From Cymbidium sinense (Eukaryota; Streptophyta; Magnoliopsida; Asparagales; Orchidaceae), in assembly GCA_021442155.1 (NCBI GenBank), contig CM038232.1, forward strand, positions 58,559,436 through 58,623,435: 64,000 bases of DNA, given 5' to 3'. Both the position numbers and the translations under genes were made by a program. Every line of letters begins with the position of its first letter. Position 1 is the stretch's first letter. The notes beneath the pieces are model-generated. The model was not told the DNA's origin, ran no database searches, and saw only the letters and a program-made list of their open reading frames with translations. Positions 25,261 to 36,752 of this stretch are shown piece by piece.

Positions 25261-26760
25261 AACTTTGATTCATGAGACCATTGTGATTCCATCCTCTTTA
25301 CATTAGTGTATCAAGTTCATCAGGGATGTGATCGAATATTATGTCAAAGGAAATCTCAAACCATTTGTAGTACATGAGGTTGGGATTTATGAGGATGTGA
25401 CCTATTACCTTCCTAAGAAATAAAATGTCTTTTCATGTAAACTTAATCAAAATGAAAAAAGAAAAATAAAGAGAAAAGAAAGAAAAAAAAGAAAAAAAGA
25501 AAAGAGAATGAAAAAGAAAAGAAAAGGGAGCAAGAAGAAGTCATTACGGAGGAGAAAGAGCCCGAGATTAGGTTTCACCCACAATTTGTGACTCCATTCA
25601 AAAAGTGGGGAAGATGACCCAACCTCCACCAGGATGAGGAAGAGGCAAGTCTATAGGAAGCCCCAGGCATGGTAGACCTCCATACCCACCACCTACTAGG
25701 AGGTTCATTCTAGGATCCAGAAGTACACCTCCCATCTACATAACTTTAGTTTAGAGGATGAGTCCTATATTGTGAGCACACTGGCTAGCTCTTTACATTA
25801 GTAGATCCCATTGGAGCTGACACTAGAGCCCAATGATGAAGACCAGGTCCCCAAGCAAAGCATTAATGTATCCAAATTTCTTCTATGTGAAACTGTTAGA
25901 CAACATATGGGTGCCTTAGCTCCAACCCCACTTTCCTCGCAAAAAGTTGAGGGTTTGGTAGTTAAGGAAGCTCCCAAAACATGTGTGAATTCTAAATCCC
26001 AAAGGTTTTACCTAGGAGCAACATTCTTGAGCCAAGAAGTAAATGTAGAGCTTAAGGATGAATCATTCAATAAACTTATATAATTACTATTATATTAGCA
26101 CTCGCCTTATGTTCTTAATCTAGCAGAGAAAGATTTAATTCCACATACATTGTCTAGCCATAGGTCAGAGTATTTTGAGAGATTATGGGACAATAAGTGC
26201 AAAATTCAGTAGACTAATTTTATAGGCTCGATAGACAATATTGCCTAGTCATTACTAATCATTTGCAATTTGATAAGTTCTTCTCAAACTATAGAAACTC
26301 ATATAAGGAGGTGTGTTTAGCAACTTCAGATGATCTAGATGAGCACCAATTTAAAGGTGCACCCCTACAATAGGCTCAGTAGACAATAACGATTATTCCT
26401 AGTCATTACTAATCATTTGCAATTTGATAAGTTCTTCTCAAACTACAGAAACTCATATAAGGAGGTGTGTTTAGCAACTTTAGATGATCTAGATGAGCAC
26501 CAAGTTAAAGTTGCACCCCTAGAATTCAAAGAATAAATTAAATCAACCATCGATGAACTTAAAGAAATCAACTTGGGGATTGAAGACAATCCAAACCCAA
26601 CATATGTCAGCTCCTTGTTCAGTGAATCTGAAACCAATGATTTTGTTAGGCTACTCCCGGAGTTTAAGGACTACTTTGCATGGAGTTATGAAGAAATTCC
26701 CAGATTAGCTTCTGAAGTGTAGTTCATAAGCTAGCTATACAACCCGGTGCTAACCTCGTC
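25261..26760 (+). pseudogene. Protease-RT linker of e3 with low-complexity and duplicated parts
   Basis: This is poorly conserved coding between protease and RT. At 25445-25530 there is an A/G-rich run encoding a Lys/Glu-rich tract in the sense frame; the opposite strand gives a spurious Phe/Leu-rich frame. At 25811-26083 an open frame of 90 codons (MELTLEPNDEDQVPKQ...) has no recognised domain. At 26223-26525 there is a 150-bp tandem duplication. The stretch before RT contains VRLLPEFKDYFAW-like residues (FVRLLPEFKDYFAWSYEEIP at about 26640-26700), the usual lead-in to gypsy RT. Confidence 0.6.
26223..26525 (+). repeat. ~153-bp tandem duplication within e3 pol
   Basis: The phrase ATTTGCAATTTGATAAGTTC occurs at 26261 and 26414. 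The surrounding unit, from TAGGCTC..TAGACAATA to GGTGCACCCCTA / GTTGCACCCCTA, is nearly identical in both copies. It is not part of any known domain repeat. Confidence 0.85.
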
Positions 26761-27930
26761 AAGCAAGCTCTTAGATGCATGAGAGTGGACATTGAAAAAT
26801 AGGTCATTTTGAAGTCAAGAAATTGGTCGATGTTGGTTTCATTTGAGAGAAAAAATACCCCACTTATTAGCGTCATCCCTGTTAAGAAGAAAAATGTCCA
26901 AATTCATGTATGCATCAGCTTTTGGGATCTTAATAAGGCATATCCAAAAGATAAATTTTCACTACCAACACTAGAACTGATGGTGGACATTGCATCATCT
27001 CACTCGGTCTTCTCTTTCATGGATGGTTCATCTGGATATAATCAAATAAAGATGGCACTTGAAGATGAAAGAAACATTGTTTGTAGAACCCCGATCAAAA
27101 TCTATTGTAATCATGTCATGCCTTTTAGCCTTAAAATGTTTGTGCCATGTACCAGCGGGCCATGACTCGAATCTTCGATGAACTCATTCACCACCAAGTT
27201 GAATGATATATCGATAATCTCATGGTCATGAGCAAAGAAAATGAAGACCATCACTTTGACTTGAGAGTAGTTTTCGAGCGGTTAAGATAATATAACCATA
27301 AAATGAATCCTCTTAAGTGTGGATTTGAAGTGACTTCAAGGAAGTTTCTTGGTTGTTTGACATCACAGGATTGAGATTGACCTGGAGAAGATTAAAGAAT
27401 ATTGGAAATGCCACCCAGTAAAAGTCTAACCCAACTCAAGTCATTCCAAGAGAGGTTGTGTATCTAAGATGCTTTATATCCAACCTATTAGGCAAATGTC
27501 CACCATTCTTAGCACTAGTCAATAAAGATGTCAAGTTCAAGTGGGATGATAAATGATAAGTTGAATTTGAAAGTATCAAGCAATATCTTATGGCGCCAGT
27601 CTTAACCATCCTATCTCGGAAAAACCTCTTATACTCTACACTACTATGTTAGATGACTCCCTAGGTGCTTTGTTGGCCCAAGCCAATGACGAGGGGAAAG
27701 AGAATGCACTTTACTATCTTAGCCATCATATGATATTAGAGGTGAACTATCCACCCATTGAGAAGCATTGCTTAGTTTTGATCTTCGTTGTCTAGAAGCT
27801 ATGGCATTATATGCTCTCTCACAAAGTGAACTTGATTTCTAGAGTCAACCCACTATAATATCTCATGATACAACCAATGCTATCTCGACAATTGGAATGA
27901 TGGTCCATGATTTAGCACAATTTGACATCA
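26761..27930 (+). pseudogene. Reverse transcriptase and RT-linked RNase H of e3
   Basis: RT copies element RNA into DNA. The 26809-27165 open frame carries VCISFWDLNKAYPKDKFSLP and FSFMDGSSGYNQIKM, which correspond to the conserved RT motifs RVCVDFRDLNKA.PKD..PLP and FLDG.SGYNQI. The catalytic YxDD box lies at about 27209-27221 but reads YIDN, so the second aspartate is lost. Downstream pieces (SKFLG..TSRKFLG, KSLTQLKSFQ at about 27410-27450) fit the thumb. The linked RNase H follows at about 27640-27850 (ALLAQANDEGKENALYYLS, then IEKHCLVLIF and LWHYMLSH). Several frameshifts and stops are present. Confidence 0.82.
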
Positions 27931-28059
27931 CGTTCATACCCCTCCGTACGATGATAGGACAAACACTCACAGAATTCCTAGTGGCGCACCCACTTCCTGA
28001 GATTCTCTGCTCAGTGATGATCTCCTTGATGAACAAGGCATGAACTTAGGGAATGCAAA

Positions 28060-28480
28060 CATCTCATTTGGGAGATGTACTTTGATGGTGCAGTTTCCTC
28101 TAAAAGAAGAGAAGAACCATAATCTACTCTCCTAAGTAAAGTAGGGTAGAGGTAGTCCTCATAACACCTGATCATAGGATGAGATTCTCATACCATCTAT
28201 TCAAACATTGCACCAACAATAAAGTCAAATATGAAGATCTAATAGCCGGCCTGGAGTCAGCCATTTCATTAGGCATCAAAAGTAGCAGCATCTTTGGGGA
28301 TTCACATGTAGTAATTAACCAGATCGCTCGATCTTATAAGGTTATGAAGCCCAAAATCCATCACTATCATAAGTACACCATGAAGTTACTAGCCTAAATC
28401 CCAAAGTTCTCAATCTATAAGATTCCCCAAGAAGAAAATACAATACCCGATGCTTTAGCCGAACTAGCCAAAGAGTTGGC
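28060..28480 (+). pseudogene. Second RNase H domain of e3
   Basis: After the RT-RNase H block, a second RNase H signature begins at about 28078 (MYFDGAVSSKRR, equivalent to 'YFDGA.S' with the first catalytic Asp). The open frame 28179-28397 carries TNNKVKYEDLIAGLESA, equivalent to 'TNNEAEYEALIAGL' with the catalytic Glu changed to Lys, then FGDSHVVINQI with the conserved Asp. A second, archaeal-type RNase H is established for Tat elements and separates them from Athila and the chromoviruses. Stops before and after mean it is not functional. Confidence 0.72.
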
Positions 28481-28539
28481 ATGTCCAGAAGATGAGTTCA
28501 TATCAATAGAGGTTCACAACAGACAAGTCCTGCCTCTCA

Positions 28540-29710
28540 TTGATGTTGAACTCATCAACTACCACCAGAGGTTGTTGTTGCCAAAAGGATGAAGAGTTGG
28601 ATTGGAGAAAGCCTTTGATTATCAGAATAAAAGCCTCAAGAAATCTCAAATCATCAGTAGGTAGAGCACTCTCCTACACCCTCATGGGTGGTGTCTTATA
28701 TCGATGGTCTTTTGATCATATGTGGTTATGCTATTTAGACAAACATGAAGCCTATAATATACTGATTATGGTACACTCAAAATTATGTGGAGCTCATCAA
28801 TCTGGTCCCAAGATGAAATCCAAGATCAAAAGACTTGGGTATTACTATCCAACTATGATCACGAATTGTATGAATGTAGAAGTCGCCACAATAGCAGCTG
28901 CATGGAGTGGTTACGCACCAACCCAACATTCTACATCAACTTTGCATTATGGCCATTCCGGTGTTGGGGAATGCGACATGATTTGGTGCGTGATCCTCCC
29001 TCATCCAAGTGGCATAGTTTCATTCAAAGCGACTATGGACTTTTCCAAGTGGTAGGAGGCAATTCCCTTCAGGAAGTTAAAGCCTTATGCGTGCTCCAAT
29101 TCTTCAAAAACCATATTGTGTATAGATTTGGAGTGCCTCATTGAATCATATTCAATAATGGTACCTCTTTTAAGAGCACCAAGATCAATAACATCGCTAA
29201 GAGACACAACATAGATTGAAGGTACTCTATCATTTAATATCCATGGTCGAATGGTTTAGTGGAAGCATTCAATAAAACACTCATCCAAATACTCAAAAAA
29301 AACACTTGATGATAATAAACAATAGTGACATAAATGGTTAGTTCAAGGTTTATGGGCTTATCGTACTACCTACAGAATGCTAAGCTACGGCTGGAAGAAC
29401 TCAAAGGTTTGGAAGAGGGATGTTTGCGAGCATGTCAAAACCTCAAGTTGTATAAAGAAAAAATGGTTCAAGCTCATAACAAGTTTGAATTCCTTAGAGC
29501 TTTTTGAGTTGGAGAGCTTGTCTTAGTTCTAAGGAGACTAATCGTAGCTCATCGTAAGATGGGAGGCAAGTTTGAACCTACTTGGGAAGGCCTTTTCACC
29601 ATAGAAAAGACATACTAGGGTGGATCCTATCAACTCATCTATTATAAAGGAAAACCCCGATGCTCCCAATCAATGGGATCTACCTAAAGAAATATTATGC
29701 ATGAATAATG
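28540..29710 (+). pseudogene. Integrase of e3
   Basis: Integrase inserts the DNA copy into the host genome. An open frame at 28540-29055 spans the N-terminal region: ALSYTLMGGVLYRWSFD, then VHSKLCGAHQSGPKM and IKRLGYYYPTMITNCMN, corresponding to the zinc-binding HHCC domain (later Cys residues changed). The 28785-29144 frame holds the core (PSSKWHSFIQSDYGLFQ, FFKNHIVYRFGVPH). The second catalytic Asp is lost: DNG reads NNG (IFNNGTSFKS, about 29147). The Glu is kept in LVEAFNKTL (about 29258). Between AYRTT (about 29360) and RLEELKGLEEG (about 29390) some 150 bp of the usual core are deleted. C-terminal pieces GELVLVLRRLIVAHR, KFEPTWEGLFTIE and GSYQLI follow. Confidence 0.82.
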
Positions 29711-29929
29711 TCCCAAATAATTTTTCATTAATAAAAATTATATTTTGGTGAAATTGTTCTCCAAGTTAAAATATTTTCAATTACCAAACTTTAGATATGT
29801 TTAGGATAAGTCTAATAGAATCTGAGTGACATCCTTGACCTTATCGGCATAATACAAACACAAAATTGCACATCAACAAAAATAAGTAAAATACAAATCC
29901 AGTCACCTTGGACTACTTTGACTCGAGAT
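29711..29929 (+). other. Post-pol spacer of e3
   Basis: This is the AT-rich non-coding sequence after the pol stop. No polyadenylation signal or polypurine tract could be named with confidence. Confidence 0.35.
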
Positions 29930-31200
29930 AGGACCCCCAGAGGCCCTCACTCAGTAGCTGCTCTACATCTGGTCTGATTCACCCTTTGATCAATGAATCA
30001 CACCAACAGTTATCCCTACCTAGGAAGATACAGCCCCTGTACTTTCTTTCTAGCTTGATCATTGCAAACTAATGACCCCTTTTGTTAGCTTGATGCACTT
30101 CACTACATAGCTAGTGAGCCATTTTGGTAGCTAATTATGTTCGTGGAGATGTGAGTCCAGCTTTCTCGCCAATTGTCATCGTAGTGGATCGGATCCAATA
30201 TATATTCAAGGATTAGGGTAAGACCCCTAGTGGCTCCTCTTCATTTAGACTACTTCAAGCTTGGGCCCTTTGGTAACACCTCACCTGGTAGTCACCTTAG
30301 GTCAGATAGTAGATGTCTTGTCGATGACTGTCCCAATGATCAATTCTACTTAGGAAGATGTGAGACCCTGATGCTTTCTTCCTAGATTGATCATCGCAAA
30401 TCGATGGGCACCTTAGGTTGGTTGGTGTTCACTATGCTGACAGTAACCCACCCAGTGGATTACACAGCTCAAAAAGATGTGAGTTCTTGTGCTTTCTACC
30501 TGAGTCGACCACCGTACACCTACTGGCTTTATATTTTAGGGATTAGGATAAGACCCCTAGTGGCACCTTCCATGTGGGCATTCTATTTAGATTATTTCTT
30601 TATGACCCCATCTAGACATGACCTAGGTTTTTATCGGATTGGACAGTTCCCTCTTCCTAGTAGTCACCCATTTGGTTGGAAGCTCTATATTATGGTTGTA
30701 TGGCTATCCCTTGTTCCAGTAAACCTAAGATAGGTCAAATCCCTCGTGGCTTCTTCATAGTGTGGCCCATCACAAACCAATAGGGTCCACATTAAACAAA
30801 CAAAAATAGAAAAAAATAACATCTCTTATGGATTAGGATAATACCCAAGAGGCACATCTTCCCAAGCAGCATCCTATCTTTTTAGGCAGTGTCAATAAAA
30901 CTCCCTATAAAAATTGCCTCAACTATCCAAATGAAGATAAGACCCCTAGAGGCCTCACTTAGTAGTCACCCTAGGTCAGGTTTAACTTATCGTACAATCA
31001 ATGGTTTACCTTGATGGCTGATTCTACTTTGGAAGATGTGAGTCCCCAAGCTTTCTTAAAAAAGTTAGCAGTCGCAAATCAATGGGCAACCCATAGGTTG
31101 GATAGTCTCTTCTATATGATCTATAGATTGCCTCTTTAAGTCAGTAAGTCTAAGGTAATTTCAAGCTTTTGTAGCCCTTCCTTAGTGTGACTCATCGCAA
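29930..31200 (+). repeat. Complex tandem repeat in the 3' region of e3
   Basis: Two alternating phrases recur. One is close to GGATTAGGATAAGACCCC followed by TAGTGGCACC (about 29925, 30209, 30539, 30830, 30930). The other is close to CTTAGGAAGATGTGAGACCC, then GCTTTCTTCCTAG and ATCGCAAATCGATGGGCACC (about 30015, 30120, 30345, 30470, 31025). The higher-order period is roughly 300 bp with strong divergence. The reverse complement matches 9290-9975. Such 3' tandem repeats are known in Tat/Ogre elements and have been described as seeds of satellite DNA. Confidence 0.72.
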
Positions 31201-32456
31201 AATTATAGGGTCCATATTAACATAACAATCAAACGCAAATCAAAATTACCATGAATCACAAAAGATAAATAAAAAAAATTTATAAACTAAACTAATTAAC
31301 TAAATAAATCAACTCTGATCCAAATCGCATTCACCTTTAACAAGGCCCTCACTCATTCCCTTAGCATGATTCAATCCTCAACAAACTCTACATATTCGAT
31401 GCAAAGACAAATTCTAAATCATCCAATCCCTTCATTGATGATTGTATATCATTATTAAATACTCAGCTACAATCAATTGAGCCTAACCGCTAATTAGACC
31501 CTTTGCCCAAGTTGATCCAATTTGTGTTGAAAGGTCAAATTGAACCAAATCAAATCCAAAACCAAATTGATTGAAGCCAATGTTTCCAATAAATCTCTAA
31601 TCTAATATTAAACATAATCCAACCTTTAATTGAACCCAATTTGGTCAACCTAACCCAATTAGCTCACTTTGCTCAATTTGACCTAAAGGGTCAAATTGAA
31701 CCAAATCACTCCATAATCCAAATTAATTCAGATAAACTCTTCCAATCAATCAACAATGATCAATTGAACAAAACCACACCAATGCTCAAGCCAATTTGGC
31801 CAATTTGATCAACTTGGTCAACATGACCCATTTGATCCAAATTAAACTATTTGAGCCAAATTCAAATCTAACCCAAATTGAATCAAACCAATTGTACTCG
31901 CTCGCTGTAAATGATCAATTGAACTCACCCAAACCATTGGTTTGACCTAAATAGATAAAATTAGTCAACTTAACCCAAGTGAACCCATTTGACCCATATG
32001 GGTCAAATTGAGCCAAATCTAACTAAACCAAGCCCAAACCCAACCAAACTTGGCATGACTCATCTTTTGGTCACCATGGCCCTACTAAGTGAGCCCAATC
32101 CATGGTGAACCCAGTTTAGGTCAAACCCATTGAACCAAGCCACCTAAATGGGACAAAATCCCCTTTTGGGTGGGTTCTCCATCCTTTACTTTATGGCAGC
32201 CACCTTTGGCTCTTGTTGACAAGAGGACTACTGGCCCAACCTAACCAACAGCTATTGGGCTCAACATTTGGCCATGAAATGGTGAGTTCACCAGTGGAAA
32301 CCCATTGTTCCACCTAAGGAAATCTGTACACTCCATGCCAGACCACTACACTCTCAGCCTCTCACCTCAGTCACCTCAATACCCACTGCCACCTCCGGCC
32401 ACCTACTTCTATTGGATAGCTGGAAAATTTGAACAAATCTTAGCCCTTGTTTAGTT

Positions 32457-32480
32457 GGGGAGGAGAGTATACTCCTCCCC
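32457..32480. promoter_or_regulatory. 24-bp near-perfect palindrome in the e3 LTR
   Basis: GGGGAGGAGAGTATAC followed by TCCTCCCC, centred on GTATAC and lying in the GC-richer block c. It is conserved in units C and E. The spacing to any transcription start is unknown. Confidence 0.6.
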
Positions 32481-34104
32481 ATGCTTCAAACTCAACACAT
32501 ACTTTCCCTAGAGCATTCTGCATAGTCTCATACCCTTTACCGAGCTCTTTGTGCACTCCACCGTCGGTGAGACTAAACCCCAATCAAACACGAGAGCCCT
32601 GTCCGACCAAGTTTCCAAAACCTCCACCAAACTCAAATTAACTCTTCCCACACCTTCACCTCATTCCGATGCCATGTGGAAAGCACTGTCGCATCAACGT
32701 CCACATGGTGCTAACAGTTTAAAGGGTTAATTAGGCCTTAAAATGTAATTAAATTATCAGAACCTCAAAAAATCATAATTAATTATAGAAAAATCCAAAA
32801 ATTATAAATACCCATTTTAAAAATACTAGACATAGAAAAATTTAAGAAAAATAGAATCCCTAATTTATGTCTATTGAATAGTGCTTAATTAAGGTTTGAA
32901 GGTTATGATAATTACTTTAATTAAGGATTAATTACTTGGCAAATTAATTCCAAATTTGGTGGGATGATTCCATGGGAAGTCCTCTACCTTCCATAATTTT
33001 CTTGGAATTATTTTCAATGTAATTTAAAAAAAATCAGAATTTCAATCCTAATTATCATCATTAATTAATTAAATTATTATTAAAATTGGTCAACAGTAAA
33101 AATTAAATAATTAATGATAGTTAATCATTGTGAACAGTAGGAATAGTGAGGAAAGATAATTAGGGCATCTTTCTTAATCATCTTTCTAAATGTATTTCCT
33201 TAGGAGGGTTAATTAATATATGTAATTATTAGGGATTAATTAGGATGATTAGTGAAAAAGTAGAAATCAAACAAAATCAATGATTGATTTAGGTAATTAA
33301 AAAATAATCCATTAATTTCCTTTAGGTGTTTAATAACATAAAGTTGTTAAGAAAATTATGGTTAACCCATTGGTATGGGAAAATCATAAGAGTACTTAAC
33401 TTAGATTCTTTCCTTCTTCAATATAATTTACTCTTAAATTTGACCCTAATTGCATTAGATTCCTTTAGGTGCATTGCAAATTTTATTTTCCAAAGGGCAT
33501 ATCATGGAAGGCTCATGGTCAAGTAATTAACTAGATTAAAGAAGTTTAGGGAAGGGTAATTAAATTGATATGATTAATAACTTGAACCAAATTAATCCAT
33601 TTAGTTGCCCTCTTTAAATATGTTAAATCACCAACATGGAGTGGGGTAAGTTTTAAGTATCATCTCTCCTCCTTAGGTTTCACTAATTCAAATTTCAAAA
33701 TCAAACCCCATAAGAACTTTAGTTAGTCTTAAAGAATAATTATTTAGCTTGATTGTCCTTAAGACTTAATATAATTGAATGTATTACATGGAAATGTTTA
33801 ATTACTTCTTTTCAATCATCATAAAGATGCATGCCATTTGTGCCATATGATCATGTTTTAAAAAACAAATCAAAAGAATATGATTACATCTAAGTTGCAT
33901 GTGTTGGACAAATATTATTATATGGTTTGGCTATTATCATTAATAAATCCCAAATTATTTACAAAACTATAAGTTAATGATGTATTTTAAACTAATGTTG
34001 GTTATAAATATTTAATTAAGTTTATATTTAATTATAATTCTAAAATAATAAAGAATTTATTTTATCTTTATGCTTCATGTACATCTCTACATACATTAGA
34101 ATTA

Positions 34105-34215
34105 ACAAGTATATAGTCTAGACATCTCAAGAAAACAAGACTTTAAATAGCCCCAAGGAGATCTGAGATAACCTTACTTCCCTAGTTTAACAATGGTACA
34201 TACTTGCTTAATTTC
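34105..34215 (+). repeat. Block f, first copy in e3 LTR
   Basis: It contains GTATATAGTCTAGACATCTC, GACTTTAAATAGCCCCAAGG and AGTTTAACAATGGTACATAC. It is conserved in units C and E and absent from A and D. There is no open reading frame. Confidence 0.68.
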
Positions 34216-34369
34216 ATTTTTATGTATTCAAGTGCTAGAACTTGAGATAAAACTTTGCTCTTCGTGTCACTAAGTTTTGCATGAATAAAAAGATTTGCTA
34301 TTATATAATATTGGCATGATTTTTATCCCTAAGCTTGTGTATATGTTTACATGTATTTGAATTTGTAAG

Positions 34370-34470
34370 TATATAGTCTGGACATCCAGGGAACATGAGA
34401 CTTTAAGTAGCCCAAAGAAAGATTTAGATAACCTCACTTACCTGGTTTAACAACGGTACGTGCTTGCCTA
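34370..34470 (+). repeat. Block f, second copy in e3 LTR
   Basis: It contains GTATATAGTCTGGACATCC, GAGACTTTAAGTAGCCC and CTGGTTTAACAACGGTACG. It lies about 265 bp after the first copy. Confidence 0.68.
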
Positions 34471-35204
34471 AATCTCAAATACATGTCTACATATGCTTAA
34501 CTAAGGAATGGAATCTTTATTTTCTATCAAAATACGTTCATTAATGATCATTCAAGTGCACAAAAAATATATAAATATGTATTGTATGTATAAATATGTG
34601 TATTAAATCAAATATCATAAATAATAAAAATGATGAAATTTGTATGCTATTTATGATGGGAAGAAGTAGTGGAATGTTACTAGTGTTTCAGTTTTATTAA
34701 TCATGAGATGCCTTTCATGTTTGAATAAGATTCCTTAAGACTAACCCAAACTTAGGCTTGATATAATAAATATTTAATAAATAGTCCACTGAGGAAACCA
34801 AAGTCATAAAAATATACCCTTAGAAAATAACTTAGGATAGGGATAAAGGGGGTCAAACCCCCTTTTGTCTCTTCATAATAATTAAATATTAAGTAAGCAC
34901 AAATGAAACAAAAATATATATAAATTAAAATTAATTAATTCATTCAAAGACTTAAAGCGAAACCTCACTTAATGTTTTACTTAAATAATTTTAAACTTTA
35001 GATAATCACACTTCTAAAGCCTAATTACGACACACCACACTAAACCTTAGCACACACATTATAATACTAAATCACCAATTATAGCTTTTAGGTTAGGTCG
35101 GTGTATGTTGTGGTGTTATATTTTTTTATTATGATATGATGTTTTAGACTAGATTTTAGAATTATTTGTGCATAGACTGGATGTTAGGAAGCTAATAGTC
35201 TAGT

Positions 35205-35350
35205 AATATTTTCAATAGGGGATTATGCTAAAGGGGTTATTGTAATAATAATTAAATATAAATATTCTTGTTTATAGGTGTGGCTTATGTCCCTAAGCAT
35301 AATCCAGTTAGGACAGGTGGGCTTGGTTACCCAAGTGCAAGGTGTTAAGT
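35205..35350 (+). repeat. Block h: conserved inverted repeat in e3 LTR
   Basis: GGGGATTATGCTAAAGG near 35218 pairs with CCCTAAGCATAATCC near 35300; a second arm pair (TGGGCTTGGTTACCC..., GGTGTTAAGTCC) follows. The same arrangement is found at 49277-49410 (unit E), 16440-16600 (C, reverse), 6080-6215 (A, inverted segment) and 62260-62370 (D, reverse). It could fold as an RNA stem of about 14 bp with a 60-70-base loop. Confidence 0.6.
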
Positions 35351-36752
35351 CCAAATATGTAAAATATAATTGCTTGGCCTGTACATTACATCTATTTTGT
35401 AGATGTAATTAGCTTTCATTTTTCATAATTATAAATTTTTTTACAATAAGATTTGGATTAGTGCTATGTGGTTTAGAATGAATAGTGGCTAAAGGCAAAT
35501 ACCTGAGAGGACTTGTGAAGCTTGGAGCAAAATAAATCCAAGGAAGGAGAGAAGAGCAAGAGGTTAAAGGCCACCATAGAATTCAATCTAATTTTAATAT
35601 TCTATTATAATCCGAGTTATATAAGGGTAGAGCTCAACTACCCAATTTCTTTTCTTTTTGGGGTGTATTGTGGTACCCGACGCACTAGCCTCTTATTCTT
35701 GCAAAATTCACATGTTTGATTATTGTGTTTAGTTTGTGCATTTGAAATTGCATGCTTTTTATAGGATTCTTAAAGTGTGATGATTTGATGTGTTGCCTGG
35801 ATGCGATTGACTCTTTAAGATAAAATTAAATATTTTTTCCTCACTAAAAATTCATAACTAAATTTTAAACTCATAACCACATATTAAAGCTTAGGTCTAT
35901 AATCAAGATAAATAAAACATATAGAATGGAGAATACCATGCATATCCCCTATTTGTGCATAGACTTGTTTAAATACAAGTAGTGACCAAGTATTTTTTGT
36001 ATTTTTAACTGATTGTTGTATGTTATCACACCATGCATATCATATTGTGCCACTCTTGAATAAGGAGGGTCTCCACTCTTGCACTATAGGGGATATGCTT
36101 GACCTTTGAGGGTGATCCCTTATAATGGAGAATACCTCTTCTAATTGATTAGCCCATGACTTAATTTCATCATGCATATAGGCATAATTGTCCCAAACAA
36201 ACGTTATTTAGATTATAAAGTACAAATAAAGTATTAGTGCTGACCCTCAGAACTACAAATAAAGTATTAGTTTCTTAAATAATGAACAATTTTCTTCTAT
36301 GTGTAATATCATTTATTTAGCATGACACTTGAACAAAGCCAATGGTGGTATGAAGCTAACCTACTCATTTCAATTTGTAATTACTTTTGTTATTTCAACC
36401 TTATAATATTTGTCAGTTTTTATAATTCACTTTTATTTGATTATTATGTAACTATTTGATTTCAACTATATCAAACAAATTAATTCTAAATTATTTGCAT
36501 GAAACATAGTACTTGTAAAAATTATATCATCTCATTTCATGTCTCTTAATTCCAACTGTGAGAGATCTATTATTTCTTTTTAGAGAACATGAATTTCTTT
36601 CATCAACACCAACAAAAAACAAATGTTTGGAGGAAGGCCTAGATCTATGGCTAACTTGTCTTTAGGGTTTAAATAAGGTCATTTTTTATACTTCCTAACC
36701 AAACTTTTTTATGACTATTTCTACCTAAACTAATCTAAAATACCTAATAGGT

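Larger units (their letters stand above)
21564..36230 (+). mobile_element. e3: Ty3/gypsy Tat-like retrotransposon, 5'-truncated and decayed
   Basis: On the plus strand the order is gag, protease, a poorly conserved linker, reverse transcriptase with RNase H, a second RNase H, integrase, a tandem-repeat 3' region and a long LTR. Protease before RT and integrase last is the Ty3/gypsy arrangement, and the second RNase H is established for the Tat lineage. The 5' LTR and start of gag are missing because LTR unit C abuts at 21563. The 3' LTR is cut at about 36230 beside a LINE and e4. Stops, a coding deletion in integrase and lost catalytic residues show it is dead. Confidence 0.82.
31201..36230 (+). 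repeat. 3' LTR of e3, truncated at both ends
   Basis: It lacks the usual TGTTGACCTCA start. Recognisable blocks in order are: b (TTGACC-rich, 31480-32120), c (32300-32720, with the palindrome at 32457), d (32720-33870), e (GCATGTGTTGGACAAATATT, about 33897), f twice (34105-34215, 34370-34470), g (about 35030-35130), h (35205-35350), i (ATATAAGGGTAGAGCTCAAC, about 35620), j (about 35795) and k (35900-36200). It stops near 36230 beside short direct repeats. Compared with unit E, the last ~0.8 kb is missing. Confidence 0.7.

Noticed and set aside
25447..25629. Phe/Leu-rich minus-strand frame resembling a membrane protein
   Set aside because: It is the reverse of an A/G-rich low-complexity run in e3 pol that encodes Lys/Glu on the plus strand.
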